Shown one piece after another: positions 11,137-23,572 of a DNA stretch of 64,000 nucleotides. The notes under the pieces were generated by a model, which worked only from the letters and a program-made list of their open reading frames with translations, did not search any database and was not told the DNA's origin. A program made the position numbers and the translations under genes. The DNA lies in assembly GCA_000697055.1 (NCBI GenBank), contig JNDT01001428.1, forward strand, positions 18,904 to 82,903, written 5' to 3'. The number at the start of each line of letters is the position of its first letter. Position 1 is the first letter of the stretch. The DNA comes from Saksenaea vasiformis B4078. Lineage: Eukaryota; Mucoromycota; Mucoromycetes; Mucorales; Saksenaeaceae.

Positions 11137-13105
11137 TTATATCCCTTCGCACTATGTTAGAATAGACACTACGCCCAACCACAACCCCCTCCCTCCTTCT
11201 TTTATTCTTTTCTCATGTTCCTGTAACGTGCTAAAGTGACACATGCGAAATTAAATTTACTGCGAAAGCGACTGTTTCATAGTTCGATAGAATGTGGAAC
11301 AATACATGCTGGTTACCTAGCGTGAGGGGCTTGCATACATTGCATGAACAACCGCGCGGATCTTTGCAACTGAGATGGAGATCCCTTTGTTTGTTTATGC
11401 CTTTCAAGCTACAAACATGATATTAAGAATGGAAACGCCCATCGGAAGCAAAGAAACGAAAAAACGAAAAAGTGAAAGAAATTCACATAACAAAAAGAAA
11501 TTTCTATTATAGCACGTGGTCTTTAGCCACAAAATGGATCGACTACTTTATATGATTTGTTGTCGATCATGCATATTGTTTCCAGGAAGTTTAACCTTAA
11601 AAAGGAAAGTACAATGACCAGCATGCACTTGTTACCTAGAGATATCGAATCGTGGACCCGATCCTACTATTTCCTCGACATGCACTACGGCGCGCTCGGT
11701 CATCAGGAGCGAAGGCGTCTCCCTGCACTACGCCTCTGTTTTAGCCCTTCGTATTCGTTACTGCTTCCCTTTAAGTTGGTCGCTCAAACGAAAAGTGATC
11801 TTCCTCTGAACAGGTGACAGCACCACAGAGATCGTCGGCTCGCACTGCTACTATTCTTTTTTAGGTACAGTGAAAATCATCATTCATTCGCGTTTTTTTT
11901 ATCACCCGCTCTTCTGCGGACCAAAGTTAACCCAATAAAGCAGTAAAAAGGGAGCAGTCATAGCGACAAATGGTGGGAAACTCAGTGAGCGAAAGCTTTC
12001 CCATTTTCGGCAAGCACTTCCTTTGGACAGCCAATTAGCGGACATAGCTAAACTGTGGGATGCATTATCCGAATAAGTTTCCTAGCATATACGCGACGAA
12101 TTAAATGTATACACCATTTGGTCGATCACTGATAATAGAATTATTTGGCAGATATTCTCACCGTATTATGTTACTGTTGTATGGTACCAGTCCCAACAAT
12201 ATTTTTTGGGGGGAATAGCAAAATGATGGAAAGCTTTTTTGCCTCCTTTCTTCTCCCCCAAATGTTTCTCCAGAGGTAAGTGTCGTTTTTGTAAGGACCA
12301 TACAACGAAAGTATTGTGTATCATCAACAGGTGCACAAGCATGGCGAAAAGTGGATGTCTTACTCTTGCCGTGGACATCGATTTCACCAAGATAAGCATT
12401 TATCACATACAGGATCCTCCGACAACATCTTTCATAGTCATATAACTACCTGTGCACAAACAGATCTAATGAAAATATCGTACAAAGGTGAATCAAGACA
12501 TGCTTTTCACTTCTCTTTTCTTCGCAGCTACATATGTTGCGGAAAGATCAGAGGCAACGTTTTCTCATAAGTACTTTCTTATTTATGATCGTACAACCAG
12601 CTATTTATGGATCCGGACTGCAGGACGGCAATTTAAGTCTTCAGAAAGCTACACCCAGTTAACAAAATCGTTACTGATTTTGATTGCCTGAAATCGGGTT
12701 GGATTCTGAAAAGGTCACACATTGGCTTGTTGCCTGCCTTCCTGTAGTCCATGTGCACGAAAGCGCACGTATCGCCGTAGGTAATACGGTTTGATACTTA
12801 AGGTAAGCGAATCCCTATAGTCTCACTAATTTTCTAATCATTTTATTAGGTTAGTTATTAATCATCCATACTTCACAAGTCATTCATCTATCAGAAAAGT
12901 CATCCCAGTCAATTCTATACTGGATACCATTTTTAATACCATGCGTCACCGGTTAAGGGTAGGTTTTCCAAGCTTTTTATATTATTAGCTGACTTACAAA
13001 ACAGTGCACCATAGGTCACTGTAGTCACGCGGTAAAAAAAAAAAAGGCTGATGATGGACGGCTTTACTGTAGCTGTCCGAAGGCAAATCCTTTCGGCAAG
13101 CAGCA
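11137..13105. other. Intergenic stretch without a clear gene
   Basis: About 2 kb between two plus-strand genes. Several short frames exist, the best on minus at 12158-12406, but none shows a domain, and strand-opposite frames overlap them. I could not find a set of splice sites that joins them. Confidence 0.35.
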
Positions 13106-14917
13106 ATGTCAGATCCGGACCTCGCGCCATTGTACGAGACATTCTCATTTGCTCGTCTCGAGTCCATCTTATATGCGTATTTACCTACGAAGCTCGAGCA
13201 GCATGTGCAAAAAACGGGCATTTATACTGTTGACACATTTGTCATCAGCGCCTTTGTCACTCTGGTCATTGTGGCTGCAAGGCTGATCTCGCGGAGTGTG
13301 CAGCATCTTCTCCAAAGTAAAAAGCCATTGGCTGCCGATGACGAGATCCGCTTACTTGTGGAGCCAACAACGAGGGAAGATTACCGTACCAGTAAGTCTT
13401 GGACGCTTACAAACGACCAGCAGTCTCAGGCTCTCGGCATGTTGCGCGCGCATATGTCTCACGACTTCTTCCTGCTAGCCTCCAATGTCTTTCATGAAGC
13501 CTTAGCTAGTCTTGTCTCGGAACTTGCTCTAAGCAAATCCGCTGGTAACTACATACTGCGGCCCGATCTCGAAGTGGATCGCGATGCGCTTGATCCGCCC
13601 GCCTTCAACGTCGTTCCGCAACCTGATCAAGGTCTGTCAGTGCAGTGCAATGAACGAAAAACAGAACTAAATGGCCGTCAACAGTACATACTGTAGTTCA
13701 TGATGGCCACACCTTTCAGATTACTTTCCAGAAGGAGGATGATCAACGATCCATATTTTCCCAAGCAAACAACAGCAATAACAAATTGGGCGAACTGCCA
13801 TCTAATACAACCGAACCATCCATCTGCGTCTCTACTTTATCACACGAACAACCAACGACAGTATCTGACTTGACTGCCTTCCTAAATGCGATTGCCAGAC
13901 GCCATCTGCGCCAGAGGGAGTCTTTGCGCAAACAAGTGCGATCGCGGTATGATTACTCCGTTTCAGGGAAATGGGTCCGCATCTGCTCGTTGCACGAGAT
14001 CCAGGGACTACAAACAGTGGCTCTTTGTCCCGAAAATGAAAGAAGGATCAAGGCCGATCTAGAATCCTTCGTAGACAACAAGGCGTTTTACAGACGTGTT
14101 GGTCTTGCATACCGACGAGGCTATTTTCTTCATGGAAGTCCAGGAACTGGCAAAACAAGTCTTGTATTCGCTATTGCGTACGTACTAGCTCCCGTGACCA
14201 CTCTGTTGTAAGGGCAAGCAAAGCTGATGATGCGTTTAGATCCGAGCTCAAACGCCATCTGTACTTTATTAACCTGGGTTACATCGATTCTGATGCGGAG
14301 CTACTTCAAGCATTCGCTAATGTACCCGCACATTCTATTGTGGTATTTGAAGATGTGGACACCATGACGACGGTAAATAGTTCGTAACATGTATCGCAGT
14401 GATCGCATTAATCGGACGCAGACAGTTTATAATAGGAAGATCAAGAGAGACAAGCACGACAGCGGTGACAAGGACAAGGAGCACCGGTTTCATTTGGGCA
14501 CACTTTTGTCGATACTGGACGGACACACATTGGAGGAAGATATTGTGTTTATTATGACCACAAACCATGTAGAGTTACTAGATCCAGCTATGATTCGACC
14601 AGGTAAGTCACTTGTTTTAGGTAGCTAGTCAACCTGTCTTTATTACGTCCACCCATTGACCATTCTAAGGACGTATGGATGTCCATTTGGAATTAACGTA
14701 CTCGACGCATTATCAGATGCGTCGCATCTATCGGATGGTTGTCGAAGAGGACGATCAAAGCACGCTGGATGATATATATCCCGAGTTTTCGGAATATGTT
14801 CCCGAGTTGCTTATACCACCGAGCGAGATCATGCAACTCATGGTCCTTTGTCGTGATCGACTGACTGACATACCTGAGCAATTAGATATGCTGGTCAGAA
14901 AATACAACACAAAGTGA
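13106..14917 (+). CDS. BCS1-like AAA ATPase
   Basis: Spliced model of 522 residues, exons 13106-13631, 13697-14177, 14240-14372, 14422-14602 and 14670-14917. A membrane segment lies near residues 45-62 (VDTFVISAFVTLVIVAARL). The AAA domain has Walker A GSPGTGKTS, Walker B IVVFEDVDT, sensor IMTTNHVELLDPAMIRPG and the family's R-M-D-V-H-L-E-L step after the arginine-finger region. BCS1 proteins are inner-membrane ATPases that move the folded Rieske protein into complex III. This one is longer than classic BCS1 (about 450) and divergent at the N-terminus, like the many BCS1-like AAA proteins of fungi, so the client is not certain. The intron between the third and fourth exons had two candidate acceptors; only the one ending at 14421 keeps the frame. 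Confidence 0.85.
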
Positions 14918-15482
14918 ATAGCTTTCAACTGGTTGTATCCGCTGAACATTTGCTGGCACAAATATTCTAGGTATCTACACCTTGAATTAGGATCATCACA
15001 CGTGGAAATCGAGATCTCCCATTTGTTGTTCGGCCAAATAAAACAATGTTACCAGATTCTTCGTCTTGCCCAAGGATTCGGTACGGTCAATCTATAGATG
15101 GGACTGATTGTTCACTTATTTGCTTGGTGTCATACGAAGCCAACGCGTTTCGTTCTAGTGTATCCATAAAGCTGACTGGTTATTTTCTTTAAAATGTTGC
15201 TAAATAGCAATGTCATCGCATAATGCGTTTCAATCATCCAAATGACAGCTGACCCGCCTTTGCAGCTACTTTGTTTTGCAATCGTAGAGAACGCATTCCG
15301 ATCACCTCATGCTGGTTTTCAGAGACACAAGTCCATCTCTAAAGTACGGCACGTTTCCCTCCTCCCCTATTGACTGCTTCCACAACTACAAGCCTATACA
15401 CACAAACCATTCCTGAAGAGAGAGAAAACAATGGACTAACGATTTATTTTCCTCCCATAACCAGGATCCCAGATCCGTAATT
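14918..15482. other. Convergent intergenic region
   Basis: 3' flanks of the AAA ATPase (plus) and eS26 (minus). No further gene seen. Confidence 0.4.
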
Positions 15483-16210
15483 CTAGGCCGTCTTTTCTTT
15501 AACCTCTCTATTCATTTTTAGAAAAGAAAAGAAAAAGCATTGATGAGTTCACTTGACAACCCGTGCATAAAATAACAACTTACTCTGGCGAAGGAGAATC
15601 TCGGGGGAGGAGCGCGGTTGCGGCGGTTGACGACGGAACGCACGCGAACAACTCTGGCGTGGATAGCGCAAGAGACACAGTAGTGGAGCTTGACATACAA
15701 CTTGGGAATGGTGTACTCTGTTCACATCGGCATCTCAGTATTGTACATCTTCATAATGTCATCTATTACCCTCGTAGATGGAAGCTTCCTGAAGATCACG
15801 AACGGCAGCAGCCTCGACCATGTTACGGATGGTGAAACGCTTAATGGCCTTGTCCTTTTGATATAAGGAAAAAAAAAAATTGAAAACGTCAGCATGTCAT
15901 GCTGTCAAGTCGTCGCGCCATTGCGGTTTCCACATGGTCTGGCGATCTGTTTTACCTTGGGAACACAGCGGCAGCAGTTGATGCAGCGGACAAACTTGTT
16001 ATGACCGCGTCCGTGCTTATTGCGTCCGTTATTTCTTCTCTTGCAGGTCTAAATGACATAAAGCATGAGTCATGCGATCATTGTGGTGGTGAAAGGATGG
16101 TGTGGTTCTTCGCGTCCGATTGATCAATCGATTGTTGATCCGAAATGTCGATGGATATTTGCCGAAGTGGACGTCTTTGTGAATGGATTGGGAAATTCGA
16201 CATTTACCAT
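15483..16210 (-). CDS. RPS26: Small-subunit ribosomal protein eS26
   Basis: Spliced model of 111 residues, exons 16210-16208, 16048-15956, 15854-15770, 15717-15584 and 15503-15483. The first exon is the ATG alone. The protein starts [17 protein letters not shown] and carries the CxxC pairs of the eS26 zinc site ([12 protein letters not shown] and YCVSCAIH), followed by [10 protein letters not shown]. eS26 sits at the mRNA exit channel of the 40S subunit. Length is close to the usual 115-120. The last exon, seven codons ending KEKTA, is the least certain part: reading straight through would give a longer unrelated tail. Introns in the first codons are typical of ribosomal protein genes and often affect expression. 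No snoRNA was recognised in its introns. Confidence 0.93.
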
Positions 16211-17934
16211 GATGAAGACAGAGATTGAAGGAAGGAACTACGCCGGTGCCCAGGACCCTACCTCACTAATACCGTGGGCAACTTCCCCCTCCTTTTGCCA
16301 ATTTCTGCCGGACCATCCGAATTTTAAACCGGGCTTGTGACGTTAAATGCGGGTCGGACTATTTATTGCTCGGTCTTGGCTTGCCCCAAGCCCGACCATA
16401 ACAGGGAAACCAGTAACAAATCATATATGGCATGACACGCAAATCACACTATCGCATCAGACCGTAGTTGTTTATACCATTCCCCAAACACACATGCTAG
16501 CTTGAGGTCACGCTCGTCGGTATGATTGCTCAACAATCCCTACACCTGTGTCACAGGGCCTGTTGGCTGATAATGACGAAATAGATGTCATTGGAACATT
16601 TTCCCCAAACGAAAAGCTACAATCCTTACGAACGGGATTATCACACTTGACTTTCCGCTTCATCAATATCAGAATAAGCTTTTCATATGACGATCCTTAT
16701 TTGCCCAATAGACGCAAGATCATAGGAAAAATCCTGTACGTCGAAGACATAGAAGATACGCAACTATCGCCATAATCAACGAATATGACACGTCACAACC
16801 GGTTCTTGTTGCTTTTCTCCAATGACACATCCTAAGGCATATAGAGAGCAAAATGAAAAAGGAAGCTTATCTCGACGAATGGTAGTTCACTCTGTATGGT
16901 CTGGAAGGGCACGCGACACAAGACAGGCCTAACTACCATGAATCGTGATGTGGAGGTGGCCAGGTGTATCGCGGTTGCAGTCGCCAGCCGTCCTCTTTCT
17001 GGGTATATCTTGCCTCCGTTCAATCCCAAAAGCAGCCAATCCGAAACTGCCTTCGTATCTTCCCACCGCGTTCCACCGATCTCCGGTGCGACGTAGGTCC
17101 CCGTATACACGGGAGTACCTTCGGCGTAAGTGGACAATATATCAGAGTGATGTCAAATGTATTTAACATCACGGACGTTTACGTTGGGCAAGATGAATTC
17201 TGCGACATGTAGAACCAATTTTATGCGGGATTGCACTTGTGAACACTTTTTTAATACTGTTTCAGCACGAGCTTGCGCAGAATTTTATTAAAATTCATGA
17301 AGTATCTAGTATCCAAGTAGCGTAAATCGATAATACGCGGATATACTTTCTTCTGGAAAGATGGTTCCATTCTGATAATAGAAAGTGCGACTACACCTTT
17401 TAACCACTGGGAAAGTTCTCAAGAGTAAACGAGCATCCTATGCGAAAGCCTACTTCTTTGTTTATTTTCGCGTGAACAGGAGAATGTTAACGCCAGAACA
17501 TTCGAGAACAGCAGCTATGCAGGCTAGATACGTAAAAAGACTCGTTTGTATATGCAAACGAGCAGGTCATTAACGATGGTTGTACTTCCCTTTATATGGG
17601 GATGTATGGGAAAAACGAGCATAAAATACGCATATCGCCACATCACAATTCGCTTTTATATCATGCTGAGTAGACTTCATTGACATGACCAAGGCATCAT
17701 CACAAAACGCTAGTATCCCCCTGACGCAGCATACTTGAAATGTATGCAAATACAGCTTGTTTGAAAGCAAACCCGATCTCACCCAGTCATGAGCCTGTCG
17801 CTTTGGCTGACGCGATCTGCTTTTTTCAAGCATTGCGATTTTCTGTGGGATGTCTAGAGATTTTTCATGTATTTCAGGCGATAAATGATTTTCAGTAATA
17901 TATTCAAACGAGATACATATATATATGCTAGTAT
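16211..17934. other. Intergenic stretch with one doubtful frame
   Basis: Lies upstream of eS26 and downstream of the BTB/CAP-Gly gene (both minus). A minus frame at 16832-17137 has coding-like composition (about 65 codons rich in Gly, Thr and Ala) but no recognised domain, and the opposite strand is open too. I leave it uncalled. The rest is AT-rich. Confidence 0.35.
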
Positions 17935-20804
17935 TTACTTTTGTGGGGGTTTAGAGATGATTTTAAAGTCATCTGTCTTTACAAACACACCACGTTGTGT
18001 TTCAGTTTGAAAGTAGCGATTGCCATCGACCGATCCATCATTATTTCCCACTAAAGAAATAAAAACGCATGAATAAATAAAATTAAAGAAGATTTCCCTC
18101 TCTGGTTAACTTACATCGACTCTCGAGTTCTATTCCAACCCATGTTCCTTTGGCAAATGCAACTGGGCCGATGAACTTGATGGTTCCCAAAGTTGGTAAC
18201 GGTCGGTGTCTCAGTTCGACTTTAGCGCCGATGACCGGCATCACCGCTATATCTTCTTCGTCGCTTCCGTCACTGTTATTTGAACCGCCAAGACCCCATC
18301 GGGACCGCCGTGGAGATCGTCCTCGTTTTCGATTCGGGACCGGTTGTACTTGTCTCGGTGTCCGTGTCCGCAATGGTGCTATAGGTAATTCGAACTTCAG
18401 TCGAGTGCGCCTTGGAGTTGTAGTTGAAGCTGGTTCATTGGCTGAAAGAGTACCGATTGGATCGAGCGGTAACAAGGCGTCTGTGAGCGAGGAGGAAGAG
18501 CTCTGGGATGTAGGTGGAGCAAAGCGCCCAGTTCTGCGTTGTTCATCTTTCTTCTCCAGAGTATCAGAATAGGAAACGCGGTGCTGATGGCTGTCAAGAG
18601 ACAGACGAGCTGGCGGTGCGCTATCCGTTGACAAAGACTGCACACGAGTAAGACATGTGCCATCATCCTCCGTGTCTTGCGATGATTTCGAGTAAGACTT
18701 TAGACCGATCAACGATAAGCGGCGGTTATTGTAGTCTTTTCTTCCACCACTGTCACCGCTGTCGATATCTGTACCTTTTGACTTGTTTTTGCTTGCTCGA
18801 GGTTTGAAACCAAAGATGGCGGAGAAATCAGACTCCAAGGGCTTTGTTAAGGTTCGGTAGGGCACGTTGATATCTAATTACGGAACAGTGAGAGATTAAA
18901 AAAGATCACGCTCCTACTTTGCGTTTTACCTTCCGCTAGTTGTCGCATAACGTCTTTGTCTATAGTTTGGAAACCATTTTCTGCTTTTATAGTTGTCCAG
19001 CAACGAGATATGTAGTTTGCACATCGTTGCCGTGCTTCCATGAGCACGCCATCTACAGCGACGTTCTTAACGATTTCTTGACGACCAACCAGATCGCGTA
19101 CAATGCCTTGATATAGTATGGATGCATTAGAGACTTGGATACCTTCATCCAGCACTCGCTTGAGAAGGAAGTCGAGGAAATCAACCGAAAAACCAAATCC
19201 AATGCCATCGACACAGGACAACAAGATAGGGTATTCGACGCAGTAAAAGTCAAAGTTAGTGGAAATCATGGCGACTGTATGATGTAAAATGGTATTAACA
19301 ATGTCGAGCGTCGGTAAGGACCATGTTGGGAAAGGATTAGCGCTTCGTATTTGTGATAGACAGATGTGTAGTGAATGCAGGACATGAATGGCGTTGTGCT
19401 TGGTAACGTTATTTAGAGTCTGGTCGGCGATTTCGATGATCAGCGAACCGTTGCCACTGGCTGGTATTCGGTGAAACATGGAGGAGATGGCCAACTCCGT
19501 CCGAGAGGGTTGTGGCACGGTCATGGAGCCCACAAGGATGGAGAATGGTTTGGCCGACCACAGTGAGGCCAGATGATGGACAGGGTCGGTGTAGAGCGCA
19601 ACGAGAACTGGTCGTAGGGTTGGCAGAAGGGCTACGTATCTATCTGAAAATGATAGCATGGAAGGAAGTAGAACAGCGCAGTCGGCGCAGCTACATTTGA
19701 AGTCGTGGCAGATCGCTGCCATTTCGTGCAACACAGCGAGACAAATGGTATCGAAATGGCCAAGATAGTTTGCGGCGCGGAAAACTTTCTGCAATATTCT
19801 GAGAGCATGTTTCTTGTTTGTAAGTCGTAGTTGCACCAGTGTTACCGGTTTGTCTCCTGTGGGTGAAGGTGGGATGATCAGTTTGTCTGTGTAAAAGTAC
19901 TGAAGGATGACATCCAGCGTGATGGTGGAGAATAAATCAGCCGGCAGATGGACAGTGGAACAAGCGGCTTCTCGGAACTGTGTACATAGCATCGCATGAA
20001 AATAGGGAGATTGTGAAGCTAAAATAAAACGATGGGCGGGAGTAGGTTTCGGATGAGAAGTGGATGGTGATGGCGGCTGTTGTTGTTCCTCCTTGGCAGC
20101 CTTGTGGGAAGTGAGAATGCTTGTGTTGGATGACTTGTTTTGTACGGTTCCATGCTGTTCTTTTTTCGATGGCGCAGAAAATATATGGATGGATACGTCG
20201 CTATAAAACTGTTTTTCCCGCATTCGTTGCAGATCAGCTATAAGTTGCAACTCATCGTCATGATTGTTTTCCTTGTGACAAAGCGGGATTAACGTCACGT
20301 TCAGACTCTTTTCTAGTTCTGCAATTTCGGAGCGTATATCGATAGGATATGAGTCTTTGTCAAGTTCACTTTGATCCGTAGTTGATAAAGACGAAGATGA
20401 GCTGGAGCTGGTATTTGTGAGTGACAGTGCGGATAAACTGGATATAATAGAACCCGAGGGGGAAGCGTCCCACTCAGCGGTATACCAAAAGCGGAGTAAA
20501 TGCACAAAGATAGTTTGTGGGATGACGGTGCTGATATTGAAGACAAGAGGACGGTTTGCGTCGATTTCTCTCAGTTGAGGTAAATACCGGGTTTGGAAGG
20601 ACTCCGGTACTCGAACCGATAGGAGAGCTGAAATAGGGTAATCATGAGTATTTCTTTTCTTTGTTGTCATGGTTTATATATACCTCGATGGGCCCAGATC
20701 TTTCCAGAAGGATAGTCAAAACAAACATCAGCGACGTATTCTTGTGCGTTTTCGAGAACAGTGAGTAGTGATGCCTTTAATGTTTTGGGAGGGGCACTAA
20801 ACAT
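17935..20804 (-). CDS. Double BTB/POZ protein with C-terminal CAP-Gly domain
   Basis: Spliced model of 897 residues, exons 20804-20684, 20627-18930, 18873-18115 and 18050-17935. A first BTB-like fold spans about residues 20-90 (VADVCFDYPSGKIWAHR then the Q-T-I-F-V-H-L-L-R-F-W-Y-T block). A second BTB spans about 170-290 (FYSDVSIHIF, HRFILASQSPYFHAML, VILQYFYTD). Then come a helical region, a Ser/Arg/Pro-rich linker, and a CAP-Gly domain at the end (VIGAKVELRHRPLPTLGTI, GTWVGIEL, NNDGSVDGNRYF). CAP-Gly domains bind the EEY/F ends of tubulin and EB proteins; BTB domains dimerise or bind cullin 3. The architecture suggests a cytoskeletal scaffold or a substrate adaptor at microtubules, which is inference. 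A seven-serine run near residue 130 is low-complexity. The exon joins restore both the first BTB and the CAP-Gly fold, which supports a single gene. Confidence 0.85.
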
Positions 20805-23415
20805 GGGTTGAGGAAAGAAAAGAAATGGAAGGAGAAAAGAAAGGTAAATTACTCTTTTATAGTCAAAAGAGGAAAGGATACACAATTGTAGTACAAAAAA
20901 GTGGCGTATGAGAAAGGCTTGCCAAAACGAAAAGAATGATGAAATGAGTATTTCCATGTGACAACACAAACAATCGAGTCAATATATGAGAGCTTTTTTC
21001 CTCTACTTTATCTTCATTCTAACCTCATCACGAGATTTTTATTGTTTCATTAAGGAGAATCCTTTCCTTCCATAGGTTGGGTTACGCAGTTTTAATTTCA
21101 TGCATGTGTTGGCCATAGCTTTTAATCAAATTTGACAGGTCACTCCACTTCCTACTGAAACCGAAGCAACACCTGGTGCAAATTTGCTGTCGCGGGTTCT
21201 AAAAATAAATGTCGCTAAACTGGAAGATTAAGCGTTGCAATTTCCAGGATTGGGTTGTCGCATAAAGTGCGCCTTTTATCACAAGTATGCCGGAACCCTT
21301 GTCATAATGAGCATCCAATTTTTGTAGGAAGATGGCAAAGGCACTCTTACCGAGATGCGCGACAAGCCCGAAAATACAGATCACATTCTTGATGAGAAGC
21401 AGCAAAACAGTTGAGATTAAGCGAGATGGTTTCTCACTCTAAACCATTCGTCCGTCTTTTATTCCAATTGTGCTAGTTTTGCAATTTTGACTCGCCCTTA
21501 AAATCCAACTTTTGCTACCCGACTGTTCCAGATGTTGTGATATATGCAGCCATTATAGAATTAGTTGGATTCAGAGAAAATGGCCTACGCTTCACAGAGA
21601 ATATGAATAATGAGAGAATAGAAGGTTATGGGAGTTTCAAAACATCCTGCGTTGCATTGCGCAGCATCTCATCCACAGTGCCAGATTGAAAAAAACCATT
21701 TATAACGGGAATATCAGGTTTTGTATGGCCTCTTTTGTTAGCTCTTGCTTGGGGTAGTTTAGACAATAGTGTATATAGGAACTTAGTGTTTCATGACCAT
21801 ATCGCTCTTCATCACTATGTAATCTATAGGTCCGATCCTTTCACCCTGATCGGCAACTGTGTCCTTCCCAACTTCATACAAAGACGGGATACCTAATCGC
21901 GATAAAATAATATCCCAGAAGACGCCAACGTCTATACAGCAACACATCCTGGAAACGCGACATCTGATCTGTCAGCATGGCGATATTTATTTTTAGAACT
22001 TGCGACAGCAATTCGCACTAGGTGCGACTTCACTATTCTTCGGATAAACGGGGAACTTCAATGTTGAAGGAATTGCAAGTGTCAGTGGTTCCCTTTTTTT
22101 TTTGTTTGTCGTGGCTTTTGCAATAGTAAGCCAATCATTTGCCTCCCATTGGAACCAATGCAAACTCAGGCGTGGCTGTCTCGAACAATCTAAACGCAGG
22201 GGCTCATGGCGCTGTTATCATCAGACACAACATTTGTCCTCCACCGAATCTATGCATAAACCATAACCTTGATCAGGATCCAGAAAAAGGGCTGTCGTGT
22301 GAATGGTAAAAGCAGTCCCAGTTGTTCACATACCTCTCTTTTTTGAGTCATCGTCAGGGTTGGAGTAGTCAATAACGACAAAGTTATGTTTACGGATTCA
22401 TCGATTTTATTTCGGGCAGAGCATGAATATGAAACAAGTGATCGACTCTGGACCAAAAGTCCGATAAATGAGACAATACGCGGAACGCTTTTTTAGGTAG
22501 ATATAGCAAATCACCCATTTTCGATATTGATAAGTACTGGATTTTTTCGGAGCTAAGACGGAAGGCTATCGTCAAAACAATAGGCTTCTGAAGTGTGGAA
22601 TTCATTGGTCACATAGGCCACCTGGATGCTGAATGTAGCTCTTTCCCACATTGTCGAAAAGGGGTACTCGCTCGGAAGCCAACACTAGTACTAGAATATC
22701 TAGTACTGGCGCTTAGTCTTTGATTCATAGAACCTTCAAAAAATGGTTTGTCTGAGCCTTAAGATGGGCTTGATCAAAATCCTCATTAACATCTGAGTAA
22801 AAAGCTGATGGTGCCACTGATCTTTTTCTTTCTCCGCTCGTTTTTTCTGGTTCATTTGAATAAGGAAGTAACTTGGTAAATGACATATTTTATCCGAATA
22901 AGAACAATTGTGCGCTGTTTAATCAATGAGTGATAAGGTTCAGTCGCGTACATGGTTCCCAAAGAGATGCGCAAGAAAAAAGAAAATCGCGCACTCGTGA
23001 CAATGGGAAAACGATTAAGATCAATTTCAACTTTTAGTTTCCCTTGTCTATGTATAGAAGAATATACATTCATCTTTGTGGCGTTGTGTATAGTCTTTGC
23101 GGGGAAAAGGTGGCGCGAAGGTTTATATACATATATATAAAAAGATGTACAACGTAATGTTTAAGAGTGATGCTGCATTCCGAAGGAGTGCTTACCGGGA
23201 AATTGGAGCAAGGAAGAGCCCATGAGGTAGTACAATCTTTTACCCTGTCAATACATGCTTCCCGTGGAATACAAGAAGCGCTGGATTTTGACCAACTGTT
23301 TGTATCAAATAATTCCTGGTTTTTTTTTTCTTTGGCTCTGCATTTATTAAAAGCATCCCGGTAAAGATGTCAGTTCTCCATTACAAATATAGGATCATTC
23401 ATTTTGATACATCGT
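20805..23415. other. Intergenic stretch, possible decayed minus frames
   Basis: The 5' flank of the BTB/CAP-Gly gene is A/G-rich on plus. Farther right, a minus frame at 22390-22605 and the next one at 22250-22456 have some coding character but no recognised domain and could not be joined by clear splice sites. A short inverted repeat lies at 22687-22707. Confidence 0.3.
22687..22707. repeat. Short inverted repeat
   Basis: Two 9-bp arms, AGTACTAGA and TCTAGTACT, flank a 3-bp spacer. It could be a binding site for a dimeric factor or chance in AT-rich DNA. Confidence 0.5.
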
Positions 23416-23572
23416 TTAGCCTGCATGGTCTCTGTCCGGATCCCGTCCTGGCTGTGGTGTAGCCCCTTGTTTGCCATCAGGTAAACAAGTATTGTCGCAT
23501 GCTGCGCTGTCCAGCTTGCACAACAGAACCTCGCCGGACGTTTGCATCGCTTCAAATCCTCTGCATGAATTA
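23416..23572 (-). repeat. Dispersed sequence, copy 1 (related to 52029-52165)
   Basis: On minus this segment starts with a splice-acceptor-like CAG and ends at a stop codon after codons for D-H-A-G. The segment at 52029-52165 aligns with it over most of its length with gaps. Most substitutions I see are transitions, many reading as C to T or G to A in the 52 kb copy. This copy keeps an open frame. Confidence 0.5.

Noticed and set aside
14373..14399. 27-nt intron in the BCS1-like gene
   Set aside because: Too short and out of frame. The acceptor at 14421 gives a 49-nt intron in phase.
16832..17137. Minus frame with coding-like composition
   Set aside because: No domain, and the opposite strand is equally open. 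Not enough to call a gene.
18150..18572. Plus frame of 140 codons
   Set aside because: Antisense to the Ser/Arg-rich linker and CAP-Gly part of the BTB gene.
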